This document shows positions 52,389 to 61,954 of a stretch of 64,000 nucleotides of DNA, piece after piece. Source of the stretch: Jaminaea rosea (taxonomy: Eukaryota; Basidiomycota; Exobasidiomycetes; Microstromatales). The notes under the pieces were generated by a model. The model saw only the letters and a list, made by a program, of their open reading frames with translations. It was not told the origin of the DNA and did no database searches. Both the position numbers and the translations under genes were made by a program. Position 1 is the stretch's first letter; the number at the start of each line of letters is the position of its first letter. The stretch is from positions 1 to 64,000 of the forward strand of contig NW_020289994.1 in the NCBI RefSeq assembly GCF_003144245.1, written 5' to 3'.

Positions 52389-53915
52389 ATGGAAGCAGAC
52401 GACGTATGGGCCACGCCTGCGGATGCGGAGCCCGTGGCCTCGGCATCGACGACCGCCGCGATATCATCCGCATCGACATCGCGCCCGGCATCCAAGGCAT
52501 TCTACGACGATGACTTGGGAGCAGGCTGGGCCGCTTCCTCGAGTCCGGAGCAGGACAGGACCATCAGCAAGCCGGCGGAAGAAGCAGGGAAAGAGGAGCA
52601 GCCTGTAGTCGAGCCGACAGAGGTGAATACTAAGGCGGGAGACGAGGATGGCGAGGAGGAGGCCGAGGACGACGATGAATTCGCAGATTTCGACGACGAT
52701 GCCGGAGGCCCGGCTGCTCCTGGCGGCGGCGGGGATGACGACGATTTTGGCGACTTTGGAGATTTTGCAGACGATGCGGTGCCAGCAGGGATGGAATTGC
52801 CCGAGGAGCCAGAGCAAGCGACGCCTCCTACCCCTGCTGCACCACCTACAGCTGCGGATTGGCAACCGCTCTCCATCCCCTCCTCCTCATCGCCAGCATC
52901 AGCCTCATCCTCCCTCTCAAGGCTAGAGGACCTCACCACCCAGATTTCCTCCCTCCTCCCGCCCACACTCACCACCGCCACCACTTCTCTACCAAACGAT
53001 CCCATCCGCCAAACCCCCGGCCTCTCCCAAGTCCTACAGAGCGAGTCAAGCAGAGCGGTGTACACCGACCTATCAGCGCAGCCGACGACCCTCCAGCCCG
53101 TAGACTGGCTGCGCTCTCGCACCCGTCGAGACCTGCACATCTCCCTCGGCGTGCCCATCAATCTCGACGAGATCATGCCCGCCGAAGCGGGGGCGACCGC
53201 CTCTGGCTCGAGATTACCTCCCCTTACTCTGCAAGTTGACTCGTTAAAGAGGGCCAAGGGGGAACAGGGTCCGAATAGTGCGCCTGTCTCAGGTGGAGAG
53301 AGAGGCGGGAGCTCGCCTGCTACGACGAATGGAAGCGGTGCTGGGAGTGGAGCAGGGGTGGAGAAGCGTAGCGGCTCGGTCGATGCGAATAGACGGCAGA
53401 GGATCATGGAGAAGCGCAAGGAGGATCTCGGGCTGGGGCCTACCCCGGAGGTGGATATGAAGCGAATCGAGGAGGTATGCGCCTTACGAGAGGGTAAGAG
53501 TCTCGCCACAATGCCTCAGGAGCGCATCGCTTGCTACTCATACGCTGACTCTACTATCTACGTCTTCTTCCGCACGCGCGCAGACCAACTGTCCCTCCTG
53601 CCCCTCCCCTCTCTACGCGACCTCTCACGGGAACTGGGCTCCCTCACCTCTACCACCTCTGTCGTCCTCACTCACCACCTCACGCTACGCGAGTCACTGC
53701 AGGCGGACAGTGAGATGTACAATGGGCTGATCAAGGACCTGGTGCGCGGGGCGGCAAGCTCGATGGGTAGTGCAAAGGAGAGGAAGAGTGTGCAGGTCGG
53801 TGCGACTAGGAGGATGGGGGGCGGCAGCGCGAGTGGGTCTAGTTCGCCTAGGCCTGCTAGTCCATTTGGACGACCTGCCATGGGGAGTGCGGGGTCGGCT
53901 GTTGTGAGGAAGTGA
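52389..53915 (+). CDS. Laa2/aftiphilin-like clathrin-AP-1 accessory protein
   Basis: Intronless, 508 aa, mostly disordered. Residues about 90-135 hold acidic clusters with repeated Phe (DDDEFADFDDD, DDDDFGDFGDFADD). Such FxxF/DFGDF motifs bind the gamma-ear of AP-1 and are typical of aftiphilin, gamma-synergin and yeast Laa2. The more ordered middle has the block DLHISLGVPINLDEIMP (residues about 257-273), which I recall from this fungal family. A basic helical segment (NRRQRIMEKRKEDLGL) and a Leu-rich segment follow. Upstream of ATG 52389 the frame is open from a GTG only. The role at the trans-Golgi with AP-1/clathrin is inferred from motifs, not from full-length similarity. It reads in tandem with TRAX, 223 bp downstream. 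Confidence 0.6.
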   Translation: MEADDVWATPADAEPVASASTTAAISSASTSRPASKAFYDDDLGAGWAASSSPEQDRTISKPAEEAGKEEQPVVEPTEVNTKAGDEDGEEEAEDDDEFADFDDDAGGPAAPGGGGDDDDFGDFGDFADDAVPAGMELPEEPEQATPPTPAAPPTAADWQPLSIPSSSSPASASSSLSRLEDLTTQISSLLPPTLTTATTSLPNDPIRQTPGLSQVLQSESSRAVYTDLSAQPTTLQPVDWLRSRTRRDLHISLGVPINLDEIMPAEAGATASGSRLPPLTLQVDSLKRAKGEQGPNSAPVSGGERGGSSPATTNGSGAGSGAGVEKRSGSVDANRRQRIMEKRKEDLGLGPTPEVDMKRIEEVCALREGKSLATMPQERIACYSYADSTIYVFFRTRADQLSLLPLPSLRDLSRELGSLTSTTSVVLTHHLTLRESLQADSEMYNGLIKDLVRGAASSMGSAKERKSVQVGATRRMGGGSASGSSSPRPASPFGRPAMGSAGSAVVRK

Positions 53916-54138
53916 GGGGTGAGACGAGGATGCAATACCGATGATACGACGGTCGAATCTCTTGATGCGCGAGCGAGATGGCGAGAGTTGTCTTGACATC
54001 CCGTATGCGTGTGCGTGCGAGGTGGAGCTCGACCCTCTTCCGCCTTCCGCCTTCCGCCTCCCGCCTCGTCCTCACTTTGCCGCCAGTCCGTCGATGCCTT
54101 AGTCGCTTCCCAATTCCCATACCACCCAATCATCAGCA

Positions 54139-55479
54139 ATGGCAGCCGTAGCCCCTCCCCGTCCTCCTCACCCAGCCGAAGCAGGCCCCTCAACCTCACG
54201 AGGAGATGTCATCCTCTCCGCCTTCGACACGTATCGCTCAGAGATCGACGCGCACAATGATCGACGAGAGCGATTGATCAAAGCTTCGAGGGATATTACC
54301 AATCTGTCCAAGAAGTGAGAGTGGACCTAGCTCCCCCACCACGTCATACCTACTCTCGCTGCTGATCATCTGACCAACACAACTCCATCTCGTCCTCACC
54401 GCGTTCGTCTAGGCTCATCTTCCACCTTCATCGCCTGCCACCACCAGCTCACCTCTCCAACCCCAAGGCGCGCGTCGCGACCTCTGCTGCTCCTCCTCCG
54501 CATTCACAACGCATGCTCAACGAGGCAGCAGCCAAGCAGAGTGACATCGTCAGCCTTATACGGCGAACAGCGTACCAGGAAGATCTCGCGCAGGGCCACG
54601 CTGCGAGTTTGCGCTACGAGCGGAACTTGGGTGGCGGGTTGGAGGAGTTTGTGAGTGTGCGGCTCGACGTGAATCCCCGCCAACATTACTCAGAGAAAGC
54701 TCTTGTCGAGCTGAGAATTCGTCGCCACGGGAAGGACTATGCTGACCTACTACCTTGGATTGCGCGCACAGATCGAAGCCCTCTCCTTCCACCACTACCT
54801 CCTGCACGGCACCCTCATTACGCACGAGGAGGTGCAAGCCCTCTTCCAGCCTGGCGTGGCAGAGCGATACACCGATGGGATGACGGGCGAGGAGGTGGAG
54901 ATTCCTGCAGACTTTGTACGTAAAAGACCAGGATAACGTCTGCATTGCGCTTGCCCAGCAGCAGGAGATGAAACTGACAGCCACCACGTCTTGCTCGCAG
55001 ATCTTCCCTGTTCCAACGCATCGCTACCTCCTCGGTATCTCAGATCTCACGGGTGAGCTGATGCGTTTCGCCACCAATGCGCTCGGAGGCGGTGGCGGAG
55101 GAGGCAAGGGATCTTCAGCGGGCCCACCAAGCGACCCAGGGACGGTGGTACGCTCTGTCCTCGCGCTGCTCAGGGACATCAGGGAGGGGCTCGAGCCATT
55201 TGTCTTTTTGATCCACGACATGAGGAAGAAGCAGGCGGTCACTACTGCCAGTCTGAGAAAGATTGAAGATCGTGAGTTGCACGCGCCCGCTCTCCCATAC
55301 ACCAGCAAGACAGCTAATGACTTGCTCGCCACGCCCACTCGTCAGTCTCGTACAACATCTCGATCCGCATGTCCGAGTTCGGCGGCGACGAGAAGGCGAT
55401 CAGGGAGATGGTTCGACGGGCTCTTGCTGGTGGCAACAGCGGAGGCGGAGGCGGGGATGACGGTGGCGATGACGAGTGA
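54139..55479 (+). CDS. Translin-associated factor X (TRAX)
   Basis: 320 aa in five exons: 54139-54314, 54413-54650, 54772-54915, 55001-55271, 55346-55479. After a Pro-rich start come FDTYRSEIDAHNDRRERLIKASRDITNLSKKLIFHLHR, the translin-family N-terminal helix; then ALSFHHYLLHGTLI, PTHRYLLGISDLTGELMRFATNA (the DLTGELMR block is a TRAX/translin hallmark) and SYNISIRMSEF. A Gly-rich insert follows LMRFATNA, and the tail is Gly/Asp-rich. TRAX pairs with translin to form the RNase called C3PO; TRAX carries the catalytic acidic residues, here likely in the EALSFHHYL and GELMR helices. Every intron has a GT donor and an AG acceptor, and four of the five exons are required to keep the helical bundle. 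Confidence 0.93.
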
Positions 55480-56124
55480 AAATACCATCCCTCTTTGCAT
55501 CCTCACCTCAACGATCATGGAGAGCGTGAGCCGGCAGTGGCTTTTTCTGGTGGCTGTGCGATCTGCGATATTGCTCAAGGCGGATGTGGGTCCCTATTTT
55601 TTACCGCGTGGAGGCCCGGGGGCGGCAACGAGGGCTGTGGTGGCTGGGCTCGAAGGCAGTGTTGGACTCGCGCCGGACTTTGAAGGCAGGCAGACCAGAC
55701 GCCCGCCCGCCGACGAGCAAGTTGAAGGCAAGGCGGGCGGGTGGTGCAAGCCTCGGCAGGAGAACGGACAGAGGGCTGGTTGCTTCTACGTCTACTCGCA
55801 TCGTCGTCGTCGTCGATGCTCCGTCATTGGTTAGCGCAGAGAGGGAGAGAGTGAGCAAGTCATCGACCTTTCTACCAAACCTATTCGGTCTTTACCATCA
55901 TCATCGTCTCTTCATCCATTATCCTCACAGCAGCAGCATCGCCAATCGCTTCGTCCTGTCTCGCGATCACTGCAAGACCGTCGAGACAATCTGAAAATAA
56001 AGGGCGCTTGAACCCCATACCGCGACACCGCCCCGCGTTCAGTCGAGCCAGCCCCACCTCCTGTCCACTCTACAGCCGCCCGCGCTAGACGTCAATACTA
56101 GCGTCAGCAGGCCGTCAGTCCATC
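55480..56124. other. Gap between TRAX and rhomboid genes
   Basis: 645 bp of tandem intergenic DNA. A short GTC/CGT repeat is present at 55799-55815. The 250 bp before 56125 are C-rich and should contain the rhomboid promoter and leader. No gene is seen. Confidence 0.5.
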
Positions 56125-58285
56125 ATGAAGAATCCCTACGCCCCCACACCAACAACCGACAGGCACGACTCATCACCGTACCATCGCTACCCCCTTGCTC
56201 CAGCTTCAGCTTCCGCCTCGCAGCCTCCCGCCTACCGTAGCGACAACGACGACGACGACGGCGGCTACGGTGGACCAGGGTACGTAGAGCAACTCTACGA
56301 CGAGTCACAAGACTTTGACGACTCCCAAGTACGTGATCATCAGGGAGGTCTGCGCGTCGTAGGACCAGAGGACAGCCCTTCGTGCTACTCGGACAACTAC
56401 GAGTATCAATCGACCATCAGTGGCGGTGGGCTAGGTAGACAGGGCACGCAGCGTAGCCAAGCCAACGGCAACGGCAACGGGAATCGAGGCTCCCAATTCC
56501 TCCAGCGTAACGGTACCCTCCTCCCTGGCGACTCTGTTTCAGAATACAACGTTCCTGCGCCCAGCAAACGGGCCCACGAGCCTATGCCTGCTATGCCTCA
56601 GTCGTACCAGTACCCACACCACCACCAGTACGACGATAGCAGAGGCGCAGGTGATCCTTCCTCTGACGGGCACGGTTATGATGGGCGTGATTACTATGCG
56701 TATGATGACCCGCGCGAGGGAGAGTACAAGACCATCTACGGCGGCGGCGGCGGCGGCGGCGGCAATGGAACCGCAGCGGCTCCTTACCCGGAGGCAGAGT
56801 ACTACGACTATCGCTCTGCTGCTCCAGCCACTCAACCACACCATGGACACGGCCACACAATGAGCAAGCAGACGGACACCGGCTTCGACATGGTGTACGG
56901 CGATCGCGACGGGTATGCGGACGACGATGATGATTACTACCATGACAAGGCACGCGGTCACAGCCACGAGCAGCAACACGCCTACCCACCGCCGCCCGGC
57001 CTCTTCGCAAACGACCTAGCTCGAGCAGGCGGGGATGCGCCTTCTTCGAACCCTAAGAGTCACTTCTCCTTTGCACCCGCAGACGGTATGGCCTCCCACC
57101 CTGATGGGGGGAAGAACTTCCTCGACCATGGCGATGAAGACGATTCTGTGGGTGGCAAGGCGAGAAGGATGTTCGGCGTCGGGGATGGAGGCTTGAGTGA
57201 GCAGATTGAGAGGAGGAGGCGAGGGTTGGGAAGACAGAGGTGGCCTGTCGTGACGTGGATATTCGCTGTGGCATTCGTGGCCGTCTTTGTGGCTGAGATT
57301 GTCAAGGCGAAGAATGTTACGGGTCAGGCGGTGCAGACCAAGGTGAGAGCGCAACACCAGCACACAGGACGCAGCCTTCTTTCTCAAGTCATCTGAGGCT
57401 CACCAACCCCTTTCCCCCCCCCCGCCCGCACAGCCCTACCTCAACCCAATGATCGGCCCCTCGGCCCAATTTCTCATCACCATGGGCGCCCGCTACGTCC
57501 CCTGCATGCGGTCCACTCCCGCCGTACCCCTCACCACTCTTTTCCAATGCCTCAACTCTTCCTCCAGCAGCTCAACCTGCACAACCCCTCTGTGGGAGAT
57601 CTGCGGACTCCCCAACGACCACACCTACGGCCAATCGTATCGCTTCGTGACGCCCATCTTCCTCCACGCGGGCGTAGTGCACATCCTCTTCAACCTCGTC
57701 GTCCAGCTAACCCTCTGTGCGCAAATCGAGCGCATACTAGGCTCACCGTACTACCTCCTCGTCTACCTCGCCGGCGGGCTAGGGGGCAACTTACTGGGGG
57801 GAAACTTCGGCCTCGTAGCCACTCCTAGCGTGGGTGCCTCGGGCGCAATCTACGGCTGCATCGCCGTGGAGCTGGTGGACCTGGCGTACAACTGGCGCTT
57901 CGAATATCGCGCCAAGACTCGCCTCACGATGAGCATCCTATTCACCCTCATCGGTCTAGCCCTCGGTCTACTCCCCGGACTGGACAACTTCGCCCACATT
58001 GGAGGACTCGCCGTCGGTCTACTCGGCGGGATGGTCTTTGCCCCTTCGATCCATCAGACGCGCACACACCGTAACGTCGTTTGGGGCCTGAGGGTGCTGG
58101 GAGTCGTGGCCCTCGCTGCCTTCTTTGCGGCTCTGGCGCTCAATTTCTACAGGAGCGATGACCCGACCAAGGCCTGTACGTGGTGCCGCTATCTGTCCTG
58201 TTTGCCGAGCTTCAAACAGTGCCAGAATGGGGGTTTGCAGGTCTCTAACAGCACTTCGTCGACGAGGAGGGCATGGATGGGATGA
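56125..58285 (+). CDS. Rhomboid-family intramembrane serine protease
   Basis: 689 aa in two exons, 56125-57342 and 57434-58285. The first 375 residues are a disordered cytosolic region rich in Tyr, Asp, Gly, His and Gln. TM1 is VVTWIFAVAFVAVFVAEIV. The rhomboid core follows: GQSYRFVTPIFLHAGVVHILFNLVVQL, where RF-TPIFLHAG..HI-FN is the L1/TM2 hallmark; GASGAIYG with the catalytic Ser (about 541); and NFAHIGGLAVGLLGG with the catalytic His (about 592). A Cys-rich lumenal tail (CTWCRYLSCLPSFKQC) follows the last helix, so the protein is of the 6+1 secretase-like type found in the secretory pathway. Substrates are unknown. The intron falls between TM1 and the L1 loop. Confidence 0.92.
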
Positions 58286-58573
58286 GTGGGGGCGGACTTG
58301 GCCGTCAAGTGAATTCAATGGCAGAGAGCGGGCAGGCAGGCCCTGTCTCCTCGTGCCCATCGTATCATGGACTCTACGTCGAGGGAAGGAGCGCCACTCG
58401 AGCAAATTCTACATAGCATCATCTACTCTCCTCTCCCTTTCTTCCCAGGATCCTTTCTCCCCTCTGTACATTTGAGCTCTCCTTCCCTTGCTCCTCAAAC
58501 AATGACTCAGCCTCGTAGCATCATTGACTTGGAATGGAATGTGACTGACAACTCATTGAGCAGCGAGAGGTAC

Positions 58574-58602
58574 GTGGCGCGTGGCGCGTGGCGCGTGGCG
58601 CG
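58574..58602 (+). repeat. (GTGGCGC)n heptamer repeat
   Basis: Four perfect tandem 7-bp units. It is one of three heptamer arrays in the window. Confidence 0.85.
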
Positions 58603-58844
58603 ATGGATGGAGGGACCGATAAGTCAAGAGAAGCGGACGAGATTACATAGTGGACGGATGAAGCGAAGCGAAGCGGAGCGTCCAGCTGGGATCTTGGCCG
58701 CACAAAGCAGAAAATGTTCGTTCGTCAAAGCCCAGCGCTGACGTCGCCTGACCTGGAAGCAGGACGATGGACGGGGCGTCGTGAGATATTGCGGCCGGAC
58801 AAAGAGAGGGAGACCGCCATGTTGTGCCGCAGCCAGATGTGGGT

Positions 58845-58872
58845 GATGACGACGATGATGATGATGATGATG
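58845..58872 (+). repeat. (GAT)n trinucleotide repeat
   Basis: About nine GAT/GAC units in the convergent gap past the rhomboid gene. Confidence 0.85.
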
Positions 58873-59114
58873 AGAAGTGGCGGATGGGCCGAGGTATGGA
58901 TGGATGCGTGATGATGATGATAATGGTGTTGATGGTGGTCGTGCCGACTTGATGATGGTATGGCGTTGGTATGGCTGGTATGGCGCCGCGTACTGCGGCG
59001 CCGCCGTAGCGTGAGCGTGGCGTAGCATGTCGTCGCCGTGCGTGATGTCGCTTCTCTTCCCTTCTCGTTCTACTCATCTGAGTCTCGTTGCCACGCCGCC
59101 TGACATGACAGGCT

Positions 59115-61954
59115 TCACGCAGCTACCGCAGCGTTGGGCGTTCCCAGGTCGACGCGCACGATCCTCTCAAACTCCCTCGCTAGCTCTTTCCTACGCTTCA
59201 GATCAGCCGGACGCTCCCTCAACGTTGGGTCTGCGAGGAGGAGGAGCTTCTTGACCCTATTGACCAAACCGCGCGGCCCATCAATGGGGATCTCAAGCGC
59301 ATCATAGCGATGAACATATCGCTCGAACTTGGCCAAGTCGGTCGCGCCAAGTTCAGAACGCAGCGCAATGTAGAGACGACGATGAGCGCCGCGCTTGTCT
59401 TCCTCTGAGGATGAGGCAGCACCACAGTCGCTGCTTGACAGGGCGGGCTCGTCTTCGCTGCTACGGGTCTGGGCATGAAGTGCGCCTCGCGCTGAGAGGG
59501 GCTGGTTCTCCGCATCCGTATCTTGGCCCCCGCCCGAGGCAACCTCGCTCAGTTCGGCCGCTCCTTCGTCGCCATCCTCAATCTTGGGCAGGGCAATCTC
59601 ACCCGAGCTGGAGGTGCGCGTCAGGATGCTGCTGCTTCCCAAGCTGGCACTGCTCGGCTGACGAGCGAAGAGCGGATGGGAGGTCGTGGAGGCGAGATGC
59701 TGCTGCGAGTGGTGGTGTGACAGGGCGTGGTGCGGGTAGCCCTGGCTAGACATGAGGATGCCGTCCGATGCCGACGCGGTGTAGTGCGGGTGAGCGTATC
59801 CGCTCGTGCTGGTCACGTTAGCGCGCCCCTCGACGTTGGTCCACTGGTGCAGCGGCATAAGAGGCGTATGGCCACGCTGGCCCGCCGCAGCTGCGAGGTG
59901 GATGGTGTGAGCGTGTGGCGCTACAGTAGCTGCAGGCGGGCCGAGCGAGCCGCTAGAGGCAGTACGGTTGTTAAGCAGCGGCTGCGACTGGCTGTGTGTG
60001 ATCGCCTCGCGGCCGCTGCTGAGCGAGGCCGACGAGCTAGAGAACATGTCGTCCTTCACCGCCGGGATCGAGTCGTGCACCGTAGCACTACCTGCTCGGG
60101 AGCGTCCCGTCCTTGCGCTCATTCGGGAGGCCGTACGTGAGGGAGGACGACTGGACGAAGAGGCCGAAGTGTCTCTCTGCGCCTGCAGTGCCGCAAGCTG
60201 CTGCTGCTGGTTGAGCGAGGTGCGGCGAAGGCGTCGTCGTCCATTCAGACTGCCAGTGTGACTCCCGTCAGCCCCAACGGTCTCTGCGCGCGTGTGTGGC
60301 ATACCGCCGCCGAGAACTGAGCTCGAGCGCTGAGAGGCCGCTACGTAGGGTGGCGCAACCATTGTCGCCTCGCTCATCGTGCTACTGACGCTCATGCCAC
60401 GGCTGCGGGCTACCCCTGCTGAGCCGAGGTAGAGAACGGGCAGGCTCGCTGAGGACTTGACGACGTCTGGGTCCAGGCTGTTGACGCTGCGGCGCTTGGG
60501 TAGAGCTGCGTGGGCTTGAGAGCCGCTGCCTAGGGCGTACTGCGAGTGGAGGGTGACACTCGAGCTTGAAGCTGCTGGGCCATGCATCATTGGGGCGCTG
60601 GTGAGGTGCGAGACATTTTGTAGATGGGTGTAGTGATCGTTGGGTCCCATCGAGAGGGGACGCTTGGGTCGCTGTCCTTGCGCAGACAGGTTGATTTGGC
60701 CAGCATCGTACTCGCTGCGATCACGGCTGCCGGACAGAGGCGTTGGCGCTCGATGGCGCTCCCTTTCACCCGAAGATTGAGATTTGGCCAGATTCGAAGA
60801 GTGGTAAGCGCTGTGTCCTGGTGGCGAGGGGGAAGAGCCGCACTGAGAGGAGCCCGTTGCTGATGACTCATTGCTAGGTCCGCGACGTTGGTCAGCCTCG
60901 GCGACGTGGGCTTCCAAGAGAGTGAGCTGTTCGGGCGACCAAGAAGAAGACTCAATATGTTGCTCCGTACCGTGCACCGCTTTCGCCTCGCTGTACGCAC
61001 CCTTGCCTCGACTTCTCTTGCTCTCGCCTCCCTCTGCTCATTCTGGCTTCGCAGCACAGCATTCTCTGCCTCGAGCGCCACGACATGACGCTCCTGCCTC
61101 TCGCTGGATTCGCGTAGGATGCGGTAGTCGATGTCGAGAGCCTCTGCTCGAGCACGTAGCTGAGCTGCATATCTTTCCCAACTCTTGCATTTGTTGGCGA
61201 GCTCGTAGTATTTGGCGGAGAAGGCTGCGGAGAGTGTCTCGATGCCGAACTGCGGGGTTAGATGCGGGGCAGCATTGATCAGCGACAACTAGAACAGCAA
61301 ACATGCAGCCTCGCGCCGACTTACCGAGTGATCATAGCTTTCAGGAATGGCGGTCTCGAGCGCGAACTCATCTGTGCTCCTTCTTTCTCGAGGTGGACCC
61401 TTTGTTGAACCAGTCGAGCCGGATCGAGTGATGGAGAATCCGCCGTGCCCGGCATCTCTGGCTTTGGCGTCTTCTTCAAGCTTTCTTACGGCAGCTGCAA
61501 CGGCAGACCCTGTGCTCAATCGCTTGGCGGCTTTGGATGTTGAGGCTGGGATGCGAGGCTCCGCAGCTGCCGTCATTGAGCCGGCTGAACTCGAAGGCGG
61601 GATGGCTGCAGGTGGTGCTGCGTAGCTGTCGAGGTGAGTGGATGAGGTGCGCCGATCCAACTGAGAGGGCCCTGCGATTGCTGTTGTGTCACTATCGCTC
61701 GTTTGATGAGTGTGCTGCCTTGTCATCGAGGGTGCAGCCATCGATGCAATGCTCGAGCCGGAGGGCTCCCTCTTCACAACGCCCAGGGCATTAGTCTTGC
61801 TCGCTTCTCGCTCACGACGAATCTGCGCCCGAAGCTCGGTATTACCGCCGCCCGATCCTGACGAGATGGTGGGAAGTCTGGCTGCTGCGCTCTTTGTCGA
61901 TGTCGGTGGTGGAGAATTGGAGGTGCTGCTAGAGCGCTGACGCTGGTGAGCCAT
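59115..61954 (-). CDS. Unrecognised large coiled-coil protein with conserved-looking C-terminal domain
   Basis: 909 aa in three exons: 61954-61325, 61288-61001, 60926-59115. Residues 1-210 are Ser/Thr/Ala-rich and disordered. Exon 2 encodes a globular-to-helical part: FGIETLSAAFSAKYYELANKCKSWERYAAQLRARAEAL, then a coiled coil (SSERQERHVVALEAENAVLRSQNEQREARAREVEAR) that continues across the intron into LTLLEAHVAEADQRR. A low-complexity stretch of about 450 residues (Ser, His, Gln, Ala) follows. The last 85 residues look folded: RRLYIALRSELGATDLAKFERYVHRYDALEIPIDG..LVNRVKKLLL and a basic helix. There is no membrane segment. I do not recognise a family; the layout suits a scaffold or cell-polarity protein, which is inference. 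The second intron is fixed by needing frame 0 on both sides (AGG then GTGCGT; CAG then CTC). Confidence 0.72.

Larger units (their letters stand above)
58286..59114. other. Convergent gap with simple repeats
   Basis: 829 bp, no gene supported. It contains a GTGGCGC heptamer repeat (58574-58602, four units), a GAAGC pentamer repeat (58660-58680) and a GAT repeat (58845-58872) with further GAT/GGT units to 58960. The flanking genes converge here. Confidence 0.55.

Noticed and set aside
52502-53509. 335-codon minus-strand frame opposite the Laa2-like gene
   Set aside because: Ser-rich antisense image of an Asp/Glu/Ala-rich coding strand; no domain seen.
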